Translations under genes and position numbers: made by a program
Shown here: positions 1 to 5,394 of the stretch, one piece after another
How positions within the stretch are numbered: the first letter of the stretch is position 1
Layout of the letters: every line of letters begins with the position of its first letter
Assembly: GCA_030609625.1 (NCBI GenBank)
Contig: JAUWBX010000030.1
Span: 1-10,197, forward strand
Length of the DNA stretch: 10,197 nt
Direction of reading: 5' to 3'
Source: Phycisphaerae bacterium
GTDB taxonomy: Bacteria > Planctomycetota > Phycisphaerae > Sedimentisphaerales > Anaerobacaceae
The notes under the pieces: generated by a model
The model's input: the letters and a program-made list of their open reading frames with translations, nothing else
What the model was told of the DNA's origin: nothing
Database searches by the model: none

Positions 1-80
1 GTATCGCGTGTTGCTTGTTCCGACGTGTCGGTGCAAGCTTTAACAATGCCAGCCAAGTCTGCTATCGAAAACTTCTCCAT
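1..80 (-). CDS. 5' end of an unidentified gene, truncated by the window edge
   Basis: An open minus-strand frame starts at ATG 80-78 and runs 26 codons out of the window (begins MEKFSIADLAGIVKACTD). An in-frame stop lies upstream at 101-99, so this is the first ATG of the frame. It has no clear Shine-Dalgarno. It would be divergent from the small gene at 200, which fits the 119-bp intergenic stretch and the palindrome at 119-132. I do not recognise the family, and 26 residues are too few to assign a function. A chance open frame is possible. Confidence 0.4.
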   Translation of the reverse strand, partial: MEKFSIADLAGIVKACTDTSEQATRD

Positions 81-118
81 TTTGCTTTTTTCAACAATTT
101 ACTCAGTAATTCCGATAA

Positions 119-132
119 GACAAATACTTGTC
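119..132. promoter_or_regulatory. Palindrome GACAA-N4-TTGTC overlapping a -35 box, possible operator
   Basis: GACAA at 119-123 and TTGTC at 128-132 form a perfect 5-bp inverted repeat with a 4-nt centre. The right half overlaps the -35 box (128-133) of the promoter for the gene at 200, so a bound repressor could block it. It lies between two divergent genes. The operator role is inferred from position only, and a 5-bp arm can occur by chance. Confidence 0.3.
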
Positions 133-156
133 GATACAACGAAATTATGCTATAAT
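128..156 (+). promoter_or_regulatory. Sigma70-type extended -10 promoter
   Basis: The -35 box is TTGTCG (128-133), followed by a 17-nt spacer and a perfect TATAAT (151-156). The TG at 148-149 makes it an extended -10. Transcription should begin near 163, which would make an ATG at 164 almost leaderless and supports the downstream start at 200. Confidence 0.75.
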
Positions 157-199
157 TTTATAAATGGTCAAGGATTTTGAGCTCATCGGTGAGATTATT

Positions 200-433
200 A
201 TGAGCACAAAATCGAATACACAATATTATGTTCTGTGCATTAGCAACGAGAAATATCCAGTCTCATTGGAAGCACGTAAGATATATCAGTGTGTTCCGGA
301 CACTCGAGCTGAAGCTCATGGGCAAATCCGGGTTATTGATGAATCAGGGGAAGATTACCTTTATCCTGTAGATATTTTCCTTCCCATCGAGATTCCGGAA
401 GAAGCCACGCGAGCATTTGCGCAGGAGTCGTAA
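200..433 (+). CDS. Small conserved protein of unknown function (77 aa)
   Basis: The ATG at 200 is preferred over an in-frame ATG at 164. It has GGTGAG (188-193) six bases upstream, and the promoter at 128-156 predicts an mRNA start at about 163. The protein is 77 residues, acidic, with no membrane segment or signal peptide. The core VIDESGEDYLYP (about residues 45-56) and the earlier SLEARKIYQ (residues 22-30) look like a recurrent small-protein type I have seen in many bacterial genomes without a known function. That resemblance is recollection and was not searched. The gene has its own promoter and stands just before a toxin-antitoxin operon, from which a separate promoter divides it. Confidence 0.75.
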   Translation: MSTKSNTQYYVLCISNEKYPVSLEARKIYQCVPDTRAEAHGQIRVIDESGEDYLYPVDIFLPIEIPEEATRAFAQES

Positions 434-561
434 AAAACTACGGTAGAACCTGTATAATATGTTTCGGAAACTCGCTGTATTTGTTCAAAAACACAGGAAC
501 ATGCGATTTTGAGGGATTCTTGAGTTTCGTAAAAAAAATAAAGATATTTTGAAATTAAGCC

Positions 562-590
562 TTGACTTATAACGTTATACGTTATATAAT
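562..590 (+). promoter_or_regulatory. Near-consensus promoter of higBA with operator-like palindrome
   Basis: TTGACT (562-567), a 17-nt spacer and TATAAT (585-590) form a near-ideal sigma70-type promoter for the toxin-antitoxin operon. The spacer holds a perfect 12-bp palindrome, TATAACGTTATA (568-579). The octamer ACGTTATA is repeated directly (572-579 and 580-587), running into the -10. Type II antitoxins such as HigA usually repress their own promoter at such sites, so this is the likely HigA operator (inference). Transcription would start about 5 nt before the higB ATG, giving an almost leaderless message. Confidence 0.75.
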
Positions 591-601
591 TTATTTGGTT
601 T

Positions 602-883
602 ATGATTAAAACCTTTAAATGTAAAGAAACAGAGAAAATCTTCTGCCGTGAATACTCTAAGAAGCTGCCTCGTAATATTCAAAAAGTAGCTTTCAGAAAA
701 CTACGCATGATTGATAGGAGTAAAACGCTAATTGATTTGAAAGTCCCACCGGCTAACAGGCTGGAAAAGTTAATCGGTCAAAGAAAAGGACAATATAGCA
801 TTCGGATTAATGACCAATGGCGAGTTTGTTTTAAGTGGATAGATAATAATGCCTTAGAGGTAGAAATTACAGATTATCATTGA
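602..883 (+). CDS. higB: HigB/RelE-family type II toxin (predicted mRNA interferase)
   Basis: A 93-residue basic protein of the plasmid-maintenance-killer (HigB) branch of the RelE/ParE fold, at the family's usual length. Visible signatures are LKVPPANRLEKLIG (about 46-59), QYSIRINDQWRVCFKW (about 64-79) and the C-terminal EITDYH. R74 and the terminal Y92-H93 correspond to the basic and aromatic residues that form the RNase centre in this family. HigB toxins cleave mRNA on the ribosome and are neutralised by HigA, which here follows directly with its ribosome site over the higB stop codon. Toxin-first order is the classical higBA arrangement. No truncation is seen, so it is probably functional. 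The start has no Shine-Dalgarno because the predicted mRNA begins only a few bases upstream. Confidence 0.9.
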   Translation: MIKTFKCKETEKIFCREYSKKLPRNIQKVAFRKLRMIDRSKTLIDLKVPPANRLEKLIGQRKGQYSIRINDQWRVCFKWIDNNALEVEITDYH

Positions 884-893
884 GGTGAAAAAA

Positions 894-1196
894 ATGGGAA
901 AGAGCAAGATTCCTCCTTTACATCCCGGCGAGGTGCTTTTCGAAGAATTCTTAAAGCCTCTGAACATAAGCCAAAATCAGCTTGGCCAATGTTTAGGGGT
1001 GTCCCCTCGGAGAATAAATGAAATCGTTCATGGCAAAAGGAGCATAACGGCAGACACGGCACTTCGTTTAGCTCGTCATTTTGGCAATTCGCCCCAGTTT
1101 TGGCTGGGTCTTCAGATGGATTATGATTTGGATGTAGAGACCGACAAGCTTTCACATCGTATAGAAAAAGAAGTGAAAAAGTTGGCTTATGCATAG
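894..1196 (+). CDS. higA: HigA/VapI-family antitoxin with XRE helix-turn-helix
   Basis: A 100-residue protein with the family opening PPLHPGEVLFEEFLKPL (about 7-23). The helix-turn-helix spans about 26-51 (SQNQLGQCLGVSPRRINEIV and following), and ARHFGNSPQFWLGLQ (about 60-74) is characteristic of HigA/VapI. It should bind and neutralise HigB and, as a dimer, repress the promoter at 562-590. ATG 894 is chosen over GTG 885 because GAGGTG (882-887) is a good ribosome site exactly six bases before it. That site overlaps the higB stop, indicating translational coupling. The C-terminal tail is lysine-rich (KEVKKLAYA). The downstream HicB-like gene follows after only 16 bases. Confidence 0.92.
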   Translation: MGKSKIPPLHPGEVLFEEFLKPLNISQNQLGQCLGVSPRRINEIVHGKRSITADTALRLARHFGNSPQFWLGLQMDYDLDVETDKLSHRIEKEVKKLAYA

Positions 1197-1212
1197 TCAA
1201 ACAAGCAAGCTG

Positions 1213-1425
1213 ATGAAATACTTGGTTATAATAGAAGAAACAAAAACCGGTTATTCAGCTTTTTCTCCCGATTTACCGGGATGTATTGCCGCTGGCTCCA
1301 GCAAGGAAGAAGTAGAGAAAAATATGAAAGACGCCGTCGCTTTTCATCTGGAAGGAATGAACCATGAAGAGCTGGAAATTCCACAACCACACAGCTTCTC
1401 AACCTATTTGGAAGTGCCCGCCTAA
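1213..1425 (+). CDS. Solitary HicB-like antitoxin-domain protein (70 aa)
   Basis: The sequence from MKYLVIIEE through TGYSAFSPDLPGCIAAG (about 12-28) and the helix EEVEKNMKDAVAFHLEG (about 32-48) is the HicB N-terminal domain, a partly degraded RNase H-like fold. It ends at residue 70 without the C-terminal DNA-binding helix-turn-helix or ribbon-helix-helix of full-length HicB. Start 1213 matches the family N-terminus; an in-frame ATG at 1189 would overlap the end of higA. No HicA toxin is visible on either side in this window: upstream is higA and downstream is the convergent murE. It is probably co-transcribed with higBA. Its role is unknown; it could be an orphan antitoxin or an accessory partner of HigBA. 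Confidence 0.85.
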   Translation: MKYLVIIEETKTGYSAFSPDLPGCIAAGSSKEEVEKNMKDAVAFHLEGMNHEELEIPQPHSFSTYLEVPA

Positions 1426-1505
1426 GCTTAGAGAAGCTGCGAAATTCTGCAGTTTGAGATTAGTATATAAATGGACTGTGGATTAAGATACGAGTGGGCG
1501 GAATG

Positions 1506-3011
1506 CTAATCAGCGTCTGATTCTCTATTTCTGGTTCGTTCCTTTAGGCATTTCTGGGCTACTGCCTTGTCACTGAAATCGAATTTTTGTTTTCCGATTA
1601 TCTGGTATGTTTCGTGGCCTTTGCCTGCTATGAGCACGATATCGTCCTTTTCGGCGGATTCTATTGCCAACGCGATGGCCTTTTTTCTGTCCGGCTCAAT
1701 TATAATCTCGATGCTGGATGCTGAATTCTCGATACTCGTAGAAAAAGAAAATCGAGAAGCGAAGCCGGCGACAATTTCATCTATGATGTCTTCGGGTTTT
1801 TCGGTTCGGGGGTTGTCGCTGGTAACGATTATAAAATCAGCTAATTGTTCAGCGACCTTAGCCATGCGCGGGCGTTTGGTTCTGTCTCTGTCTCCGCCGC
1901 AACCGAAAACGACCCGTAAGTTACCCTTGCACAGAGGTTTTAGTGTCGAGAGAACATTTTTTAAGGCATCGTCGGTGTGAGCGTAATCAATAATTATGGA
2001 AAAGTCATCACCATCGATTTTTTCTAATCGGCCTGGTATTGTTTGCAAAGCTGATAAACCGGCTGCTATCGTTTTAAAATCGAAGCCGGCTGCAAGGCAC
2101 AGGCCTGCCGCTGCTAAAGAATTGCTGACGTTATATCGGCCAAGCAAGGGAGTCCTTACGATTGACGATTGGTGGGTGTATTTTAGGGTGAAAACCGTTC
2201 CGCTCATATCCATCGATTCGATATGGGCGCTTATATCCGCCGGCTCGTCAATGGCATACCATAAGATATTGGCTTGGGTTTGCTTAGCGATAAGCTCGGC
2301 CTGCGGCGATTGTTTATTCAACACCGCCACAGCATCCGGCAAAAGGGTAGAAAAAAGTCTGGTCTTGGCAGCTAAATAATCTTCTTTGGTTTTATGATAG
2401 TCCAGATGGTCGCCGGCGAGGTTAGTGAAAGCGGCGGCTTTGAAGTCAATACCCGCCAGACGGTTTTGAGAAAGGGCGTGGCTGCTGGCCTCGATGACCA
2501 TATACTTCGCGCCGTTTTTTAACATTTCATGCTGCCCTGCGGCAATAGTCAGGCAATCTGGTGTTGTCAAAAATGCTTGTCTGCTATCCCCTGAGCAGGT
2601 ATCGTAAATGACGGTGCCGATAAGGCCACACTTTTGGCCTGCCTTTTGGATACAGGAGCGTACCAGATAGGCAACGGTAGTCTTGCCGTTTGTTCCGGTA
2701 ACAGCGAGGTTCGTTAATTGCGAAGCCGGATTGCCCCTGCCTGCCTGTGCCAGGAGCGCTGCCGCTTCTGTGGAATCGTCAACAACTATGGTCTCGATAC
2801 TCGATGCTCGATGCTCGATACTCGATTTGTCTTTTTGGCACACGATATATTTGGCGCTGTTGGCAAGGGCCTGGTCGATGAAGTCGTGGCCGTCGTAAAC
2901 AGTACCTTTAACGGCCACGAAGATATCACCGTCCCCGATGGCACGCGAATCGACACAAATATTTGGAGCGTTGTCCGAGGAAACCAGGTTTAGCAACTCA
3001 TCAAAATTCAT
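1506..3011 (-). CDS. murE: UDP-N-acetylmuramoyl-tripeptide synthetase, meso-DAP ligase MurE
   Basis: Cytoplasmic Mur ligase that adds meso-diaminopimelate to UDP-MurNAc-L-Ala-D-Glu using ATP, in peptidoglycan precursor synthesis. All motifs are present in 501 residues: P-loop TGTNGKTT (105-112), TTPD (149-152), EASSHAL (174-180), DHLDYH (201-206), the carbamylated-lysine region YLAAKTRLF (K216), GRYNVSNSLAA (291-301), IDYAHT (341-346), GCGGDRDRTKRP (371-382), DNPR (399-402, the DAP-recognition motif) and GKGHE (463-467). Residues 62-73 and 423-435 are translated heptanucleotide repeats sitting between conserved elements in probable surface loops. The Shine-Dalgarno is weak; a promoter candidate lies at 3038-3065. 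No murF, mraY or other dcw genes flank it here. Confidence 0.97.
   Translation of the reverse strand: MNFDELLNLVSSDNAPNICVDSRAIGDGDIFVAVKGTVYDGHDFIDQALANSAKYIVCQKDKSSIEHRASSIETIVVDDSTEAAALLAQAGRGNPASQLTNLAVTGTNGKTTVAYLVRSCIQKAGQKCGLIGTVIYDTCSGDSRQAFLTTPDCLTIAAGQHEMLKNGAKYMVIEASSHALSQNRLAGIDFKAAAFTNLAGDHLDYHKTKEDYLAAKTRLFSTLLPDAVAVLNKQSPQAELIAKQTQANILWYAIDEPADISAHIESMDMSGTVFTLKYTHQSSIVRTPLLGRYNVSNSLAAAGLCLAAGFDFKTIAAGLSALQTIPGRLEKIDGDDFSIIIDYAHTDDALKNVLSTLKPLCKGNLRVVFGCGGDRDRTKRPRMAKVAEQLADFIIVTSDNPRTEKPEDIIDEIVAGFASRFSFSTSIENSASSIEIIIEPDRKKAIALAIESAEKDDIVLIAGKGHETYQIIGKQKFDFSDKAVAQKCLKERTRNRESDAD
1707..1741. repeat. Degenerate 5x heptanucleotide repeat inside murE (second copy)
   Basis: Five consecutive 7-bp units read on the plus strand as CTCGATG, CTGGATG, CTGAATT, CTCGATA, CTCGTAG. 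On the coding minus strand they are translated as TSIENSASSIE (about residues 425-435 of MurE). The array has the same number of units and the same total length (35 bp) as the cleaner copy at 2793-2827, but it is diverged and so presumably older. It lies between the helix ending FASRF and the strand IIIEP. Confidence 0.75.
2793..2827. repeat. 5x heptanucleotide repeat inside murE (first copy)
   Basis: Five 7-bp units in tandem on the plus strand: CTCGATA, CTCGATG, CTCGATG, CTCGATA, CTCGATT. Translated on the minus strand they give SSIEHRASSIE (residues 63-73 of MurE), between KYIVCQKD and the strand TIVVDD in the N-terminal domain. Because 7 is 1 modulo 3, three units encode a repeating seven-residue peptide whatever the phase, and I find no stop codon in any of the six frames of the repeat. 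The units are nearly identical, so the array looks recent. Confidence 0.85.
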
Positions 3012-3037
3012 AATCTTGTGCAGAAGATTTTCTGTTT

Positions 3038-3065
3038 ATTGTAGCCAAAAGCACAGGTAATTCAA
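3038..3065 (-). promoter_or_regulatory. Candidate murE promoter
   Basis: On the minus strand TTGAAT (3065-3060), a 16-nt spacer and TACAAT (3043-3038) give a fair sigma70-type promoter, with a start near 3031 and a leader of about 20 nt before the murE ATG. Confidence 0.45.
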
Positions 3066-3180
3066 CCGTAGCGTTCTTACCGCTGTAACAAAAATGCGGT
3101 TTCCGGTTGTATATATGTTACCTTGAATAAGTTTTTCGACAATAACTTTGATTGAGGCTTCACTTAAGACCTTTTCATTC

Positions 3181-3208
3181 CTGGATTCCCGCTTTCGCGG
3201 GAATGACA
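3181..3208. repeat. Half copy of the palindromic element (single hairpin)
   Basis: CTGG followed by the hairpin ATTCCCGC (3185-3192), loop TTTC, GCGGGAAT (3197-3204), then GACA. This is identical to the right half of the full element at 3401-3545, but the left hairpin is missing. It is probably a decayed or solo copy. Confidence 0.8.
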
Positions 3209-3317
3209 GGGAAGTGATTGTCTAAAAACTTTATAATAGTAGCTTAGAGCCCTTGCTGGATTATTTGTGACTATGTCGGAATTATTTTAGTGTGAAATTT
3301 CCTTTTAGGATTATAAT

Positions 3318-3386
3318 CTGGCGTTGAACCCCGTTAGAGGCCCGGCTGAAAAAGTCTCTAACGGGGTGAACTTCAGCAAACACCAG
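3318..3386. repeat. Long-stem hairpin unit of a second palindromic type
   Basis: The perfect 12-bp stem ACCCCGTTAGAG (3328-3339) and CTCTAACGGGGT (3356-3367) encloses a 16-nt loop. Imperfect pairing extends outward to CTGG (3318-3321) and CCAG (3383-3386), so the whole 69 bp is one imperfect palindrome. There is no T-run after the stem, so it is not an ordinary intrinsic terminator for either strand. It lies 15 bp left of the next palindromic element and is unrelated to it in sequence. It may be another dispersed repeat family. Confidence 0.65.
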
Positions 3387-3400
3387 GAGTATTATTGATG

Positions 3401-3545
3401 TTTGAATATACAATGGAACAAACGTATTGTCACTCCTGCATAAGCAGGAGTCCAGGAAACACTGATGAGATGGCTGGATTCCCGCTTTCGCGGGAATGAC
3501 ACCTCTGTTCTTGTTTGTATAGTAACGTTCCATTTAATATTCAAA
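3401..3545. mobile_element. MITE-like palindromic element with double-hairpin core
   Basis: The core (3428-3501) reads TGTC, hairpin ACTCCTGC-ATAA-GCAGGAGT (3432-3451), CCAG (3452-3455), an 18-nt centre, CTGG (3474-3477), hairpin ATTCCCGC-TTTC-GCGGGAAT (3478-3497), GACA. The flanks form an imperfect outer inverted repeat: TTTGAATAT..AATGGAAC (3401-3419) against its complement at 3527-3545, 17 of 19 positions matching. A target duplication is not certain; AATAT at 3405-3409 and 3536-3540 is one possibility. No protein is encoded, so movement would need a transposase from elsewhere. It lies about 80 bp before the lipoprotein gene. Confidence 0.75.
3496..3523 (+). promoter_or_regulatory. Possible outward promoter formed by the element's right end
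   Basis: ATGACA (3496-3501, the element's core end) resembles a -35 box, and TATAGT (3518-3523) resembles a -10 with a 16-nt spacer. It points at the lipoprotein gene, with a predicted start near 3530 and a leader of about 95 nt. I found no better promoter between 3546 and 3624. This is inference from consensus matching only. Confidence 0.3.
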
Positions 3546-3624
3546 AGTCCATAGAATCGTCGGCGTTTGTTAGAGAAATGTCTGATTAAGATTTCTGCAC
3601 ATATTTGAGAAGGGGAATTTGATT

Positions 3625-5268
3625 ATGAAAGCCAAGTTTATTTTAGGGATTTGTTTGGTGTTGGTGGCTGTCACCGCAATGGGCTGCCGCAAAAAAACGC
3701 CGGCGCCACAGGAGGAGTCTATACAGCAGGAAGAAGTATTGGAGCAACCTACGGCTGAACAAGCTGCCTTAGATAAAGCTGCAACAGAAGAGCCGAAAAT
3801 GGTCGAACCTGCATGGCAGGCAGAAGAACCCGTATCGGTCAAGGCCGGGTCCGAACAGGCCCAGCCGGAGGAAATGGAGTACTTTGCCGTTTTCATGGAG
3901 GGCAAAAAGGTCGGCTACGCTATCCAAGACCGTGCCGTTGCCGGTAATAAAGTTACCACCTCTGTGGAGCTTAAGATTACCTTGAGCCGAGTAGGAGTAT
4001 CGGTTAGCGTCAAGACCAAAGCAATGACTATCGAAACCATTGATGGTAAGCCACTCGGCTTCGAGCTCGAACAGGCATTGGGAATGATGGTGACGAAAAC
4101 GATAGGAACGGTTGATGAGCAAGGCAAAGTAACAGTAAAGACCGGCCAGCAGCAGGTAGAATTCGACTGGCCCAGCGGCGCGGTAATGTCCGAGGGGATG
4201 CGCCTGCTTCATTTGAAACATGGCCTTGCAGAGGGTACCACATACACCGCAAAGTTTTTTGACCCAAGTATGATGCAGGTTGTTGATGTCGAGGTAAAGG
4301 TGGGCTCAAAACAAAACGTTGACCTGCTTGGCCGTGTGGTCGCGTTGACTGAAGTCCAGAGCAACATAAGCTCAGAGCAGATGGGAACACTCATAAGCAC
4401 CGAATATTATGATGATAAGTTTCGGCTTCAAAAAAGCATTACACCTGTGATGGGGATGACTATTGAGCAACTTGCCTGCACGAGAGAATTCGCGCTCGGC
4501 CAAATCGATGTGCTTGAAGTGGTGGACAAGATGTTTATGGCCAGCCCGGAGCCGTTGAGTGATGTCGGTTCAGCCCGGTCGATTACTTATCACTTGAGTC
4601 CTGTGACAGATGAGGTCGATTTGAAGATTCCATCCGATGATAATCAAAAGGTTAAACAGCTCAGTGGCGGCACAATAATCCTGACGGTCGAGCCTGTTGC
4701 TGCACCGACCGGGGTGAGGTTTCCTTACAAAGGCACCGACCCGGCGGCACTCGAGGCCCTTGAGCCGACAAGATATGTCGAGAGCGGCCAAAAAGTGATA
4801 ATCGACCTTGCCCGGCGGGCGGTCGGCGATAGCAGTGACGCAGCCGAAGCGGCCCGCAGGATTGAGGCGTTCGTGGCGGATTACATAGAGGAAAAAAACC
4901 TGTCGGTCGGCTATGCCTCGGCGGCTGAGGTCGCCTTAAGCAGACAGGGCGACTGCAGCGAACACGCCGTTTTGGCTGCGGCGCTGTGCCGGGCTGTCGG
5001 GATTCCTGCCCAGGTTGTTACCGGCTTAGCGTATGTGTCTCAATGGGGTGATTTTAAAAGCGGATTCGGGGGTCACGCCTGGACACAGGCGTATGTCGGG
5101 GACAAATGGATCGGATTGGATGCGGCCTTCAGGGATACCGGCAGGGGCGGTTATGATGCAGGACATATCACACTGGCAGCAGGCAGTGGAAATCCTGAGG
5201 ATTTTCTCAATTTACTCAATACGATGGGGCTGTTCAAGATTGACAAGGTGATAGTGAACAAAAGATAA
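3625..5268 (+). CDS. Transglutaminase-like lipoprotein (547 aa)
   Basis: A Sec signal peptide (KAKFILGICLVLVAVTAMG) ends at Cys21, the likely lipidated residue of a slightly loose lipobox (AMGC). Residues 22 to about 75 form an E/Q/A/P-rich linker, followed by a beta-rich region to about 300. A transglutaminase-like (papain-fold) domain occupies about 390-520, with a complete predicted triad: C444 in GDCSEHA, H484 in GGHAWTQAYV and D499 in WIGLDAAF. Such domains may act as proteases or amide hydrolases; the substrate cannot be told from sequence. ATG 3625 is preferred to TTG 3619 because AAGGGG lies about nine bases before it and the signal peptide starts properly. It is convergent with recJ and is probably a single-gene unit anchored in a membrane facing the periplasm. 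Confidence 0.88.
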   Translation: MKAKFILGICLVLVAVTAMGCRKKTPAPQEESIQQEEVLEQPTAEQAALDKAATEEPKMVEPAWQAEEPVSVKAGSEQAQPEEMEYFAVFMEGKKVGYAIQDRAVAGNKVTTSVELKITLSRVGVSVSVKTKAMTIETIDGKPLGFELEQALGMMVTKTIGTVDEQGKVTVKTGQQQVEFDWPSGAVMSEGMRLLHLKHGLAEGTTYTAKFFDPSMMQVVDVEVKVGSKQNVDLLGRVVALTEVQSNISSEQMGTLISTEYYDDKFRLQKSITPVMGMTIEQLACTREFALGQIDVLEVVDKMFMASPEPLSDVGSARSITYHLSPVTDEVDLKIPSDDNQKVKQLSGGTIILTVEPVAAPTGVRFPYKGTDPAALEALEPTRYVESGQKVIIDLARRAVGDSSDAAEAARRIEAFVADYIEEKNLSVGYASAAEVALSRQGDCSEHAVLAAALCRAVGIPAQVVTGLAYVSQWGDFKSGFGGHAWTQAYVGDKWIGLDAAFRDTGRGGYDAGHITLAAGSGNPEDFLNLLNTMGLFKIDKVIVNKR

Positions 5269-5288
5269 CAGATGACGGACACGCTTAG

Positions 5289-5392
5289 AACTATCTCAAA
5301 ACTGTCACCCTGAGCGAAGCGAAGGGTCCGGCTTGCAGAAACAAGAGATTCTTCGCTGCGCTTAGAATGACAAATTGTGTTTTGAGATAGTT
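5289..5392. mobile_element. MITE-like palindromic element between convergent genes
   Basis: A perfect 14-bp terminal inverted repeat, AACTATCTCAAAAC (5289-5302) against 5379-5392, bounds a 104-bp unit. The core again begins TGTC (5303-5306) and ends GACA (5369-5372), with two hairpins: ACCCT..AGGGT (5307-5327) and ATTCT..AGAAT (5348-5368). CTTA occurs just outside on both sides (5284-5287 and 5394-5397) and may be a 4-bp target duplication, the right copy including the recJ stop codon. It encodes no protein. The minus-strand open frame across it gives the repeat-derived peptide CHSKRSEES and is not a gene. Confidence 0.8.
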
Positions 5393-5394
5393 TC

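Larger units (their letters stand above)
3012..3624. other. 613-bp gene-free region between divergent murE and the lipoprotein gene
   Basis: I see no credible coding sequence here. It holds the candidate murE promoter, a weak nested inverted repeat (CAACCG 3063-3068 with CGGTTG 3104-3109, enclosing ACCGC/GCGGT), a half palindromic element (3181-3208), a long-stem hairpin unit (3318-3386), a full palindromic element with outer arms (3401-3545) and the ribosome site of the lipoprotein gene (AAGGGG near 3610-3615). An 83-codon open frame on the minus strand (3282-3533) contains VIPAKAGIQ, the usual translation of the palindromic repeat. I regard it as non-coding. Confidence 0.75.

Noticed and set aside
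467..528. Inverted repeat GAAACTC / GAGTTTC between the small gene and higB
   Set aside because: 7-bp arms 48 bp apart with no supporting signal; consistent with chance.
1426..1450. Possible terminator AGCTT-AGAG-AAGCT after the HicB-like gene
   Set aside because: Only a 5-bp AT-rich stem with no T-run; too weak to call.
1426..1505. Search for a HicA toxin beside the HicB-like gene
   Set aside because: Only 80 bp separate it from the murE stop; there are no frames of HicA length and no recognisable HicA sequence.
1567..1980. 137-codon plus-strand open frame
   Set aside because: Antisense shadow of the murE 3' half; the minus-strand frame carries all Mur ligase motifs.
2793..2827. CRISPR or phase-variable repeat array
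   Set aside because: The units are 7 bp without spacers, and a change of one unit would shift the frame of an essential gene, so phase variation is unlikely here.
3282..3533. 83-codon minus-strand open frame containing VIPAKAGIQ
   Set aside because: It is the translation of two palindromic repeat units; this peptide is a known artefact of such repeats, and no protein family features are present.
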